Source: Anseranas semipalmata (lineage: Eukaryota; Chordata; Aves; Anseriformes; Anseranatidae). Taken from it: a stretch of DNA of 64,000 nucleotides. Location of the stretch: NCBI GenBank assembly GCA_013399115.1, contig VXAA01006441.1:186001-250000 (forward strand), in the 5' to 3' direction. Below are positions 12,401-24,270 of the stretch, one piece after another; position 1 is the first letter of the stretch; every line of letters begins with the position of its first letter. Both the position numbers and the translations under genes were made by a program. The notes under the pieces were generated by a model. It worked only from the letters and a program-made list of their open reading frames with translations. It was not told the origin of the DNA and searched no databases.

Positions 12401-13924
12401 GTAGGTTTGAATGGAAATGCACTTCCAGGGCACATTTCCCTCTCTACAGGGCTGTAATTCTCCAAATTTGCTGACCGATTTCTCATTTAACACCGAGCGG
12501 TTTTGATCCCACATAGGGATACATTAGGCAACCGCACAATGTCCTTCCCATCCCTCTCTCCCCTGCGTGGGCAAGCTGTCTAACCCACCTGTGAGCACAA
12601 CCTGCGTTTGTTAAATGGGGACACGGCTCTTGGATGTTTCCATCTCCATCACTTGAATGCCATAAAAGCCAGCACCTCTCATCCTCCTTATACACTAGAA
12701 AAAAACAAGATCATACGACTGAGAGCACAATGAGCTATTCACATACACACAGGGCAAATCTCTGAGCCTGAAAAATCTGAATTTTTGGCATTTGTCAGTT
12801 TTGGAGCTTGATGCAACACCTCCTTCCTTTTTTATTTATTTTTTAAGCTGTGCACAGAGTTCAGCCCAGATACAACACATTAGTTTGAGGATAAGGCTGC
12901 CAAGACTGCCTTCCTCCCACTTCAACCTTAGTCTTTGGGGTATCCCTTCCCATCCCACATACCTTAAATGAGAAAACAGCAAGTCGCATTTCTAACCGAT
13001 GCTTTATGTCAATACAGACAGCTTGCTGCTTTCCTAAGCAATGATGCAGTCAGGAAGAACAGTTCAGCTCCGTTTCTTCCCTACTGGACCCATTCTGTGC
13101 CAACCTCACTGTCTGAAAGGCTTTTCCCTGCAAGACTCCCCATTCCTCCTTCCCATCTCTTGCCTGACAGCAGCAGAGGGCCACTGCTGTGTTTCCAGTC
13201 CTTTTAATGCCTCTAACTTAGCTTCTGCCATTCCTCCCTTGTGCCGACAGCACAAGGAAAACCTCCCGTTGCCCTGCACTCCCTATCACCCCCTCTCCAG
13301 GGCTGCCCACTCAGCTGACAGCTCCCTTGGACTGTCAGGGATTGTTTTGAATTTTTTCTCTTTTGTTTTGTGTCTTTTCAAAAGGTCTGGGATTTAATTA
13401 AAATGCAACATAATACACTATTTTCTCCTCTGCAATGGAACGCAGGAAGAAGAGAGTGACTGGAAAGCAACAGTTCCCACAAAAATTCCCTGGGAAATGC
13501 TTTGCCCTCCTGAAAGCCATCAGCAAAAGCATTGCTTTTAGCAAAACAGTTTTCAGACCTTTTATGATCTCTCCTTAAGTCTCCCTTTGCTCCTCTTCAC
13601 GTAGAGCCTATGCTGCGTGACTCACAGGCAACTGGGTAAGCACGGGTAACCCCAAATCCCTGCAGCAAGGAGAGGCCTGGGAATCACCTACAACGTGCAG
13701 CAAGTTGCTGGGAATGCAGAGCTGATAGCAGCTATCAGTACCACCCATTTAAGAAAAGGCTGCGCTTTTCTCTGCAAAGTAGATTAAATCTACTCTGGTA
13801 ATGGCTGAGCCAACAGGAAGGAAAGGAAATTAAAAACAAAACTTCTGTTGTTCTGCTTCCTCATATTGCAAATGCCAGCAGAAAAAGTATTTGCTCTTGA
13901 CAATAGTCATTCTTTGCGCTGACC

Positions 13925-13985
13925 CAAACCTCGCTGAAGTCTGTGGGAAGTCTTCCACTGACCTTAACTGGCTTTGGATCAAATC
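13925..13985 (+). repeat. Fragment of an old amniote interspersed repeat
   Basis: The order CTGAAGTCTGTGGGAAG ... CCACTGACCTTAACTGG ... CTTTGGATCAAATCC parallels a widespread ancient amniote repeat phrase (tGAcTTCAaTGGGA, then ACTTcAaTGGGCTTTGGATCAgg). Roughly 60 bp is alignable by eye. The same motif family appears at 8918-8936 and perhaps 53479-53500. The exact family name needs a repeat library. Confidence 0.5.
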
Positions 13986-14040
13986 CATCGTTCGGTCCTT
14001 GGGGAGGAAGGATGGCCAGACACTTGGGGTGCTGGCCTGG

Positions 14041-14180
14041 GACCTGCCTGCTCGCGAGCGGCCACGGCTTGACGGCGGCAGCGGTCGGGATCCTCGCGCC
14101 TCTTTCCACCCGTCTCCCCCGTCTGAGTCCCTCACCGTGGAGCCAAGCCATCTGCGGGGACTCCTGTGCGCAGCGCACAG
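14041..14180. promoter_or_regulatory. CpG-dense pocket
   Basis: I count about 16 CpGs in 140 bp, with clusters such as CTCGCGAGCGG and GACGGCGGCAGCGGTCGG. This is well above the local background. It could be a small CpG island associated with an enhancer or an intronic promoter. No start-site motif or downstream exon with a donor was identified, so the call is tentative. Confidence 0.35.
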
Positions 14181-16289
14181 CTGTGGCTCCAGACGTGCTC
14201 ACTTCGTGGCAGCCTTACTTCCCAACGGGAGGGATTTGGGAAGTCTTAAAGATGTACTATTTGTTAGCGTCAGGTGCATCCCCTGGAAATTTAATTTGCT
14301 GTGTCTGAAGCAGAAGAAAGGCGGTCGAAAGCCTGAAGCCAGGCATGCGCTAATGGGGGCATCTGACAGAGATGTTCAGGAATAAATAGGAGGAGGAGGC
14401 CGGGACAGCACGATGCTCCCCCAGAACACTTCAGAGCAGGCAGTGGGGGTGCCCTGGTCAGACAATCCCCTCCAAATCCCCCCCTGCTCGCCCCACACAG
14501 TGAAGTCTGAGGGATGCCAGATGCCAGTCTGTTCTGGGGGAGGGGGAGGCTGGCTGGATGCAGGATAATCCCCAATCTAAGCTTTCAATATCATTTCTGG
14601 CGGTCCCTAGCAGCTCAGTTGCGCTGTAAGCACAAGCCCCAGGGGCTGGAGCCAGAGGTCTGTGCTCCCGACCGGGTGCATCACTCAGCATTCCATCCCT
14701 AGCGCCCCACCATCCAGAGCACACCCTTCCCTCCTTCCCAAAACTGCAGGGCACAGCCTTTTTGCTGAGGCTTCTTACAAAGTCAGAAGCCATGAGGAGC
14801 TGCAAAGCTCTCCTGGGTTGCTTTCATAAGAATATTTTCCTTTGTGCCAGGGAGGGACCCTGTCCCTGATGAGTCTCTTTCTCCCCAGGGGACAGAACAG
14901 CTGCTGCTGTCATTATGGACTTGTCTCCCTTAATTAAGCATCCACAACCACAGCACAAAGATGAAAACAAAGCCCTTTTCCAGCCCTCCAGGAGGACTAG
15001 GAGGGAGGTCCTGGACAAAGACAGTAAGAGGAGCAATCCTCTCCCACAGTAAACCTTTTAAGCTGGGAGGTGATCAAAAGCACCTGAATATGCCATTTAA
15101 AGTTAAATGCACCAGAAAGAGCGGGTTAAAGGTGTTTAGCGGGAGGCAGCCCTCGCATGAGGGAAGTAACCCTAGTGGGTCACATAGGATGACCCTACTC
15201 CGAACACAGGACGGTGCACGTTAGCCTCTTGTTTCCAAAAGAGGACCTCCAAAGATGTCCCCGCGCAGCTCTGCCCCAGTGCTCAGGGACCTCTCAGGAG
15301 CTGCTGTGGCTCTGCGAGGCCCCAGCTGTCACCATCCTGGCAGCAAAACCTTAGTGCCAAACGTCCAGCTCCTTAACTCCCATGCCTTTGGCTTCAAGCT
15401 GCTTTTCTTTGTAAGCATCCCTTCGCCCTGGGTAGACAACAAAGGGGTTGCACTCAAGCAAGGATTAGCAAATATCTCAGAGCAGCACTCCTGAAAGTCA
15501 CCCAGGTACCTGCTGGCTCCAGCCCATCTCCAGCGTGGCTCTATTCCTAAATTCCTGGGGACTCTCATTTCGCCGACTGCTTATAACCCTGCTTCCAGCA
15601 ACTGGCTCCCATAGGATGTTAATCCCTCAAGACGGCACAGGTAAGCACTCCAAAAATGAAACCAGTTTCAGACAACAAACCTGTTCTGACTGACTGGAGC
15701 TGGATTAAGAGGTTTACAGCTTGTTACCACCTATCTGTTGCAAGTCCCATGCTGCAAGTTCTGCCAGCCAAACTGCCAGCGTTGGCATCTCCAAGCCCAG
15801 TCCCACAAAGCAATCCAAGTTAAGAAACCCATACTATTAAACTAATCCAGATGAAAAAACTGCCATAGGGAAGAATCCTCCAGACAATGTGACAGAAGGC
15901 TGGAAAATAGAGACTTTTTTTTTTCTTATTGTCCTTTCATAAAGTTTATCTTTACTGGAAAGTCCCAATAAGAGACATAGGTCCATCAGAGGCTTTCTGA
16001 CCAACGTGCCACTAGAAAAATACAGTGGATGAAGTCTGGAGGCTTCACGAGGTTATGGCTGCACAACCTTAATGTCATTTTTGGGAAGGGAAAAAAGGAC
16101 AGGATTTTGAAAATTCCCTTTCTCAGAATTTCAAACTGAAACATTATTTTGGGGCTTGAAAAAAAACATTGTCACCTTTATGTGATAAATTTCATACTGC
16201 AGGATATATAGCCATATAAAAAAATGAAGCGGGAATAAAAACACTGATCTCACACACATTTTTGTCCTCAGAAGATTCCGTTGTGGAAA

Positions 16290-16660
16290 ATTTCACAGTT
16301 TGCCATTTTTGCGCCACGAAGAGGAACGAAGCTGCATTTCAGAAAACCCAACACCTCGCAGGAAAGGGAGCCGCTGGCTGCTGCACGGCCCCGCAGGATC
16401 GCGCCCGGCTGGCCGGCATGAGCTGCCACATGTTTCAGCTGGTGTGGCTTTGGATGATGATCTACTTTTATTATGTCTGGCAGAGTTTGTCGTATTCTTT
16501 AGGATAGCAATTACATTTTCCAGGGCAGGCTTTCTGCCAGAGCTCAAAATGATGACCAACAGGCCCTTTTTAACCGCCTGCTATGATTCCAGCCTTGATT
16601 AGTTATTAAAGCGCTGCTGAAACCCATTGCACGAACCGCCCTTTCTGGTTTTGTTACCAG
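16290..16660. promoter_or_regulatory. Candidate conserved non-coding element
   Basis: This 370-bp block ends in a run of motif-dense, AT-leaning sequence. Visible elements include CACATGTTTCAGCTGG (E-box-like CANNTG pairs), ATGATGATCTACTTTTATTA, GATAGCAATTACATTTTCC, AAAATGATGACC and TTGATTAGTTATTAAAG. Motif density of this kind is typical of vertebrate intronic enhancers. It contains no splice-framed open reading frame that I would accept. Support is by style only. Confidence 0.3.
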
Positions 16661-17509
16661 TCTGACTCCAGGGAGAGGTAGGCTTGAAAGAAGAACAGGG
16701 AAATACCGCAAGCAGAGACACAGATCTGAAAGCACTGAAGCGGGAGAGGTTTCCTACAGAGGTACTTACCGTTGGGAATGTTCAGACAGCACCCGCCTTG
16801 TTCCCACTATTCCCACATAAACCACGATTGAGCATCTTTGATACGATAGGAGCAAACCCAATGCTAACGTTTAGCCAAAAAAAAAAAAGAAATAAAACTT
16901 CTCATAGAAGTCTGGAGTCTCTTTGCCTGCCAAATATCAGGCCTCCAATTTTCTTCATGTGCTCTAGCTGACTTTGGGGAATGAGACAGGCTTGAAAACG
17001 CTGGGTTTGTGTGCGTCCTGGTGGTGCTCCCTAATATACACTGGCTTCATGGACTCGCATCTGATGGACAATAACGATCTTAAAGATACTAAATTCTTAT
17101 AACTTGTGAATCTGCAGCCATGGAGAGCAGCAATAGCCCTGTGGCCAAAGGTCAAGCAGCAACAGCCCAGCCCCAGGCGTTGCCTCTGTTTATAGGTAAT
17201 GCAGATGCTTATTTTGTGGTATCACAGAACGATCTCAAAGCGCAGTCAGGAGTTCATCTGCGGGTTGGTAGGATGGAGCAAGCTTGCCTTGGCAGGAGAA
17301 CAGGTCTTTTAGTCCAATGAAAACCTCTCATTTCCTCCATCTTCTAATTTTACCCTCTAATTTCTACCATCCCCTTGCTCCCAAAAAAGAAATGACAGTT
17401 CCTGACACAGTAAACACCGACCAGGGGCCAGGCCTTGCACGAGGAAGAATCAGGCTCTCCCCTGTCTAAGTAAGGGCTCCTGCTACTGCATATCACACAC
17501 AGCAGGTAT

Positions 17510-17600
17510 TTTCTTCATTAAACAAGTGAGAAAAAGGAGCAAACGGGACCGAGGCACCAAGGGATGTGACCAAGGATATTCCCAAGGTTTTATGGACCCC
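17510..17600 (-). repeat. MIR-like SINE fragment (decayed)
   Basis: Read on the plus strand, the order ATTAAACAAGTGAGAAAAAG, then GAGGCACCAAGGGATGTGACCAAGG, parallels the reversed MIR consensus phrase (tTTACAgaTGAGgAAAcTGAGGCac...AAGTGAC...CCAAGG). This suggests a diverged CORE-SINE on the minus strand. It is short and diverged. Confidence 0.35.
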
Positions 17601-19079
17601 GGATCTTAATCCTACCTCTTTTTCCAGCACTGTTATCAAGAAATGCCCAGACGATACACAAACCACACTAGATCCTTTACAGTCCTTGATGGATCCCTTC
17701 TCACAGTTTGTGCAGTCACCCCCTGAACTGTCTGTCCTTCTCCTTCTAACACTCATCACGTCTTAATTTTACCTTCAGTCATCAAGCACAGAAAAGAGTC
17801 AAGGGCTTGGCACACATCACAGGCACAAAGGGCACAGGCACCTGCCACCTTCACACAGCATCAGTCCCTAAGCGAGTCATCACAGTTACACTCAACATGA
17901 ATTTCCATTCTCTACAGCTACCAAATTTTAAAGGAAATACGACTGACAACATTCCTTCAAAATGGTCGGGATTTCTCTGGCCAGGCTTTCTGCGGCATCC
18001 TCCTCGTCTCAGACTGCAGCTGCAGGCTGCATGGGCTGGCTCGCAGCTTCCCTCCGAGTAGACCTCAATAAAGTTACCCACAGGATCTTGATAAAAATTG
18101 ATGTGATACTCTGCCATACGCCACCGAATCTGCATCCTGCGGGGGATACAATATATGAAAATTACAACCTTAGTTTTGTGGTAAAGCATCACCAATGAAA
18201 TGGCCATCTCAGGGGAACATTATGCCTTTGCTTTCACTCTGTTCTTTTATCATCTCCCAGAAGGTTTTTATTATTAAACCTAGCAATATGTTTAAAAGGA
18301 TCCAGAGCAGACACACAGAAAGTGCTTGGTATTTATTGTGCTCATTTCTGCTTTGCAAAGCAGGCATACGTCTGCCAGAAAGCTCTGCACCTTGCCTCCA
18401 CCAGCGTAACCTAACCGTGGGGAGGGGAAGGGGACTTGGTTTTCACATTATCCTATTTACATCCCTTTTCACAATGAAGCTGCAACTGTAAAAGCCTTCC
18501 TCCCCAGGTTAATTCCCCTCATCGCTTCTTTCCTTTACATGGTTAAATGTCCAATTCAATCAGGTTAGCATTCCATGGAGATAAACATGTGGTTCCTCAG
18601 TGCACGCCGGGTCACCGGGAAAAGTAAAAGAACTCTCAGCTTTAGAGAGTTGGGTTTGTCTATGGGAAGGTTGGAAGAACAGTTCAATAAAAATAAGATT
18701 TTTCCATCCCTGTGGAAATACTTCCTTTAGTCCTATGTCGAGACAAATCATCAAACCTTGTGAATTTTTTTGCCAAAAGAAACATTCCCGAAATGCTTCA
18801 GTGAAATTATTGAATTGTTACGTGTTGATAGAGTGAAAAATAGCTACCAAGAGTTTGTCTCATCCCGTTAGTAGATTAAAAAATCTTTTGCCCTCATCCA
18901 AATGACATAACGTTGAAAATCTTCTGTTGAAAATTTGGACAAGTTTGATGGAATCCTGCGGAACACCTCAATTCCAATGAATCGGCCTTACACAAAATTG
19001 CCACAGTGAGCAAGGAGCAGAAATGACCAAGGAGGTTTTCTGCTCTGGGAGCAACCTTTATCAACATCTTCACACCTGC

Positions 19080-19325
19080 AGGCTGTAGAAGAAAGTTTTA
19101 ATAATTTCTTCATTGCATTTTGACAGGCCTATGCATGAGACTGTAGCAGGGCACGCGTCTAAAGGAAATTACCTGGGCACTGAAATCACAGACTGTGTGC
19201 ATCTGCAGTGCACTAATTGAAGCCTTCGGGCAAATTATTGTACCTTTCCACTTAGGAAAGAGAAAAATTTTCTTTCCCTGTGAATGACCATTAACTGCGT
19301 AATAATAATAGGAGATAGCAACCAT
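19080..19325. promoter_or_regulatory. Candidate conserved non-coding element
   Basis: AT-rich, motif-dense sequence with TTTTAATAATTTCTTCATTGC, GCACTAATTGAAGCC, GGGCAAATTATTGTACC and GACCATTAACTGCG. The TAAT and ATTA cores are spaced over 250 bp. It resembles developmental enhancer sequence. No coding potential or splice context was seen. Confidence 0.28.
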
Positions 19326-20902
19326 TCTGGATGATAACTGAAGTGTGCGTCATGACGGACAGTTTGGCAATATACAATTTTCGGAGTCCAAACAGATTAG
19401 AGGCCCTCTAGTTCATTACTATGAGAAAGCATATCACTGCTCAGCAGTATTAGGGCAAAGCTGCGTTAGTCACATTTACCTGATCAGCATGCTCAGTGTG
19501 GGAATGCTCTTCCCACCTTTTGTTTGGGACTAATTTTCAGATGTACCTATGTACAATTTCATTATGCAAAACTGAGCACTTATGCTCGTAGTTAATAGTG
19601 AACTCCTAAACAAGCAGAGAAAAAAGACAGGGAAAAGGTAACTTGATATTGTATGAAAGTATGAAATTGATATAGTGAAAACTACTTTTCCTTTAAACAG
19701 CAGGTGATATAATACAGAAAAGGTGCTGGCTGACAGTCTGAAATTATAGAGCCCTTCTGGGGACACACAGATCTATGATGATGTTTATGAGGGGCCCTTC
19801 ATCCAGCCTGACATGATAACACTACACAGGCACCGCTGCGAAAGGGGTGCTTAATCCAGCCTTTGGACGGCTCGCTAGCATCGATCCCGATAAGAAATGT
19901 GCCGCAGCTGCCCCGTTTAGCAACAGCAAGCAGCGAACAAAGCCCCGGTCCCCGATCCACCGCTTTGTGCCATCTCCCCTGCACCTCAGCCTGCAGAGGG
20001 AAGCGCTCCTGGTCCCATCACAGCGAGAAAAGATCACGCAGAGGAAAAGAGGTCACCTCTCGGTGCCCAGAGACAGACCTTTCCACAAACCTCCACAGCC
20101 CTGTCATTAATATGTGCGTTTGAAATAATTCTGGGCATGCACAGAAGCGTCTGAGAGAGAGAAAGGTTTTAATGTGCTTGAAAGGGGGGAAAGGATCACG
20201 ATGAGAGACATCCAACATACCATGGATGTAACACCTACAGATCTCCTTCTCCTCACCTGACCCTGCAGAAGGGCACTGAACTGTGCCAGCATGTCCCTTT
20301 GTACGGGGGAGGTTGCTTTCATTTGACTGTTCTCACAACTTTCCTCATGGGTGATGACAAGATCTAAAAAACCCCAAGCAACTCCACTTCCCAATCTCCC
20401 TGATGTTTTCAACCCAGCACTTTCAGAAAAAAATTCCAGTAAGGACTATCACTGAGCTCTCAAAGGAAGGTGCTCTGCCAGGAACTAATTGCTCTGGGCA
20501 GTTTATAAGTGGAAAAACAGAAAAAACACATTTTGAGACAACTGTAGCTGAAGGCCCTGATTCATCCCCAGAAGGAATTTGCCAGGCCACGCAAGGTACA
20601 AGCCTTACCCTCCTATGTTCTCCCTCCTTCCCCATAGAGAGAAATCTGCTAAGGCAGCCTTGGCTGGCCAGCAAGCTCCCCAGAGGCACTTCACCTCCCC
20701 TCCGACCATGCGGGAAGCAAGAGAGAACACAAGTTTTATATGAGGCACCTGAATTCAGGTGGGATGGATTAGGACATAGAAGGGTAAGAGGGAGAAAAGT
20801 CAGGGAGAAAAGGTGCAACACCCACCCCTTGAATCAGGTCTCAAACAGCACGCTCAAAGTGCCAGGATTTATCATCACTAGCATCACTTGGTTTAAAATG
20901 GA

Positions 20903-20918
20903 TTTTTTTTTTTTTTTT
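20903..20918. repeat. Poly(T) run (16 T)
   Basis: An uninterrupted T16 run. It could be the reversed A-tail of an old retroposed sequence on the minus strand, but no recognisable body lies to its right, so it is listed only as a homopolymer. Confidence 0.9.
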
Positions 20919-22540
20919 ACTTGATCCATTGGCAGGGGTTTTGTTAGAAGCAGAAACAATAAGAGAAGGGAGATGGATAAGAGATGAATAGGGGATATGT
21001 GGGAGCTGCCTGATGTTGATCATCCCTGAGCCTCCTACAAGACCTGCACGTTTCACAGCGGCCCCGACTGCTGCTGTGGGTGAAGCTGTCACGGGTCTTC
21101 CCTGGGTCGTCCACGAGCAGTGCGGCCACTTGTCCCCACGGGGCTCTGACAGCCATCAGGATTATAAGCAGTGTTTGCAAAGGGACAAGAATGGTTTTTT
21201 GTTTCATCGCCATGGTCAAAAATCTCTAACTGCCCACGCCGACCCCCCGATTCACACCCCGATCAAGGGAACGAGGCAGCATCACCATCACTAGTCTGGT
21301 CACTAGAGCATTCCCCCCTCGGCTGCCTCCAGCAGACGAGCTTCAGGTCCTTCCCTGGAGTACCTGCCCCGCTCCCTGTCCGATCTCAGAGTTCATATGC
21401 GGCTGCTCCCGAGCCAGAACCAGAACATGGGTTCCCAAACGTCCCCCCAACTCGTATGCTGGCTCAGGATCCGAATTTTATAGCTCAGGAAGCAAACTGT
21501 AAGGAACTGTAGCAGCAGCAGTCAGAAAAATCGCATGTGTTGCACACTAAAGACCTAGCACTTTCACTAACGTGCGCTCCTCTCTCAACCCAGAGGCTCT
21601 CAGACGCATCTACATAAGAGGCTTGAGCGAGCTTAGCTTTCCGGAATATGTGCCATGCCAGACCCAAATCACAGCGCTGTGATGTCACGGCCAACAGCAG
21701 CTCAGCTCCAAGACTTGCCTTTTTTGCACCAAAATAGCAGTTAAGCCCGAACAGGAAGTTCTGAAATATTCATAATGATGGAATTAGAGGTAACACTTAA
21801 TCCTCATTACTCACTGTTGGTATTTAGGCAGCATACTGTCCAGCTAGCGAATAATCCAGAGGCAGAAGGCAAAAGAAGTTAATACACACGAACAAGGTGC
21901 TGTCATTTCAGGAAGGTTACTCTGCGCTGCCTATTGGCCCCGTGTAATCTTTGTGGGCAGACAGAATACAAATTCCTCTCTCTAACTGTCATTGTAAGAA
22001 AAAGTATAGTCGGCATGAATAAAGCAGAGAGCATTTGGTTGCATATCCTGCTTCCAGCCTCCTGGAGCTGTATTTACAGGGTCAGAGTTGCACAGAAACT
22101 TCCTTGCATATTTAAGGACAGTTAGGTTGGTGGTTCTGCGTCCACACCACCTTGTCCATACAACAACAGAAACAAACCTTGCTGTAAGCCTTGAGCCACG
22201 GACAAATATTCCATTTTAAGTGCAGCTGTGCCTCTTTTGGCTTCTCATCATTTCCTTTGCAAGCAGTAACCACAGGCCAGCTGGCTGTGCCATCGGTGCA
22301 AACGTATCCCACCTCGTTCAAGTCAAGAGGAACTGAATAGCGAAGACCTATTTATACTGCCCATGGCCACGTGGCTTTTTTTGATTTAGGGAGTGATCAG
22401 ATGAGCAGCTCTGCGTGCTGGGATGAAGGGTCAGCATCTCCTAAATGCCAGCTAGAGGAATAAAGGGCTAGAAAAGGTCACGTCTCCGTGGCCTCATTTT
22501 AGCAATAACACTCAGTTCAGGGATTGCACATTCCACAGTC

Positions 22541-22625
22541 CTTGATCTCAAAGTATTTTGCAAAAAGAGCCAAAATAATGCCTTCTTTCCTTCCAGAAGA
22601 AACTGAGGTCCATACACCTGCCCCA
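22541..22625 (-). repeat. MIR-like SINE fragment (decayed)
   Basis: The order TTGATCTCAAAGTATTTTGC, AATAATGCC and CAGAAGAAACTGAGGTCCA matches the reversed MIR order (TCTCAaagcaCTTTaCA ... ATTATtatCCC ... CAGAtGAggAAACTGAGGc). The fragment overlaps the 5' end of the 254-codon open frame, which argues that the frame is not an ancient coding exon. Confidence 0.4.
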
Positions 22626-23744
22626 CTTCCCACTGCTGGGGAGTGGCAGAGGAGATGGTACAAGCAAGGCTTTCGGGGCCTTGCCCAGCACTCCATCACC
22701 AAACATCTCACCTTGCACACACTGCACCAGGGACCGCCTTACTATCCTTTTGGGCTGTGCTGCGTCTCCCCAAACGATCTTTGTTCTTCCTATAAGGACA
22801 GGAGAGCAGCAGCCAAGCCGAGGATCCGGTCTCCCCTGTCACACAGACTTCCCTACCCTCCACCCACGCTCTCCTCTCTCTCCTGGATGAAAGCTCCCGC
22901 TTCATCCCACTGTCATGGCCAAGGCATCTCACCTTCACTCATCACGCTAAAGCCGTTCAAGAACGGAGGCTGCCGTGTCCTGATAAAAGCGGCACGCACC
23001 AGGATTTTGAGCAGAAGCTCTGAGTTTGCCGGCTACGGCATCAGCCTGCCGGGCTGTCAGCCTGCTGAGCCGCGATGGAGAGAGAGGAGGCATCCTCAGA
23101 GGCTCTGTACCAAAACCAACCCAAAATGGACCGACCAACTCATAAAGCCCTTCAAAGCACTGCAGGGAGAGCAGCTTTGCTCCTTACAGGAGTATGAAGA
23201 CTCACATTTTGGTGCCCCAGCACTTGTATCCCTGCACGCAGCCTGCAAAGGGTCACAAAACCCATCTCCAAAGCAAAATAAATTGTAAAAGTAAAACCTT
23301 ACTCTTGACTTGTGAGGTTCTTGCATGCACCAGGCAGGTTTAAAAGCAGCTCAGCTATCTGCCACATTGCAGAGTAGTCTCTGTCTTAAGATGAGAGGTG
23401 TTGTAGGTCAGTGCTGAGATATCCCCAGATGGTTCTGAAATGCTCTACAGATGTGGCAGAGCAGGCAACGTGACAGCCCTTTAGTTTAAGGCATGCTGCA
23501 AGGTAGCTGAGGCAAAAGAAAAGGAGATTCACCGATGAACATGCACAGTGTCAAACTGCCGGTCTGTCCCTCCCTCCGCTGCATTCTGCCCTGCGGAGAC
23601 AGAGATGTGTAACCACAGAATAAAGCAGGATTTCCACCTCTGACATTAAAAGATGAGCAAAAAGCCCGCTGCTTGCTCACAGCTCCTCTGTGCCTTCCCC
23701 GTCGTGTGGGCAGCAAAGCTGATTGCAGATTGCTACCAGTAGTC

Positions 23745-24270
23745 ACCACTGCCATCTTCAAAATTGCCATTTGCGACTGATTAATTAATGCTGCTCGGGT
23801 ACAGACTGTAATGTTAATTAAGCTAAGGGGGAATTTTAGAAAGCAATACTGATGAGTGCTACAAGGCACTAGAGAAGGGGCTGAATGTCGCTGTCTTTCC
23901 CCTCCAGAAAGAGTGAAAACAAACAAACAAGTAAAGTATAGACCTGAACAAAACGGGAACTAGTACATTTTTAAACAGATCTCATTTGGTTAATTTCAAA
24001 TAAATGCTATGCAATTTAATTTCCAGGGCTATAGGCAAGAATAATACAGCCCTGCTGTGTTGTCTTCATCTGTCTTCTAATAAACTGATTAGAGCCCAAC
24101 ACGTTAAAGCCCTGTGCACCATTATCTATTATTCAGGTCCCTAAAAGATGTTAATTAACCCGCATGTTCTGAGAAGCTCCATTGTAACACATACAATAAG
24201 GAACCACATGGCACAGTCAAAGCACGTGTTGCTTACTCGTTTTGACTTAATTACATGGGCATGACGCCAA
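23745..24270. promoter_or_regulatory. Candidate conserved enhancer with three TTAATTAA sites
   Basis: The 8-mer TTAATTAA occurs exactly at 23781-23788, 23814-23821 and 24151-24158. The last is embedded in the palindrome GTTAATTAAC, an arrangement of two HNF1-like or homeodomain half-sites. The block also has ACTGATTAGAGCC, TCTATTATTCAGG and GACTTAATTACATGGG. Elsewhere in the window I noticed only three further copies of this 8-mer (about 13394, 14930 and 33487), so the cluster is unusual. The sequence style is that of a deeply conserved developmental enhancer. The target gene is unknown; SLCO3A1 itself is the simplest guess. Confidence 0.4.

Larger units (their letters stand above)
8501..14200 (-). 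other. SLCO3A1: SLCO3A1 intron block with CpG-dense pockets
   Basis: This intronic block is more GC-rich than its surroundings near 8560-9120 and 14030-14190. It holds two CpG pockets, two fragments of an old amniote repeat motif, and AT-rich candidate conserved blocks at 9320-9425 and 10185-10290. Open frames of 100-173 codons occur on both strands here, as expected where GC is high and stop codons are scarce; none is recognisable. Confidence 0.75.
14201..22500 (-). other. SLCO3A1: SLCO3A1 intron block
   Basis: This intronic block contains candidate conserved blocks at 16290-16660 and 19080-19325, a MIR-like fragment at 17510-17600 and a 16-T run at 20903-20918. Many open frames of 60-130 codons are present on both strands without recognisable domains. 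A weak exon-like frame at 18078-18136 (minus) is discussed as a finding and not annotated as a gene. Confidence 0.75.

Noticed and set aside
13891..14385. 164-codon plus-strand open frame
   Set aside because: It starts within an old repeat fragment, spans the CpG pocket and is antisense to SLCO3A1. There is no domain, and a competing open frame of 121 codons overlaps it.
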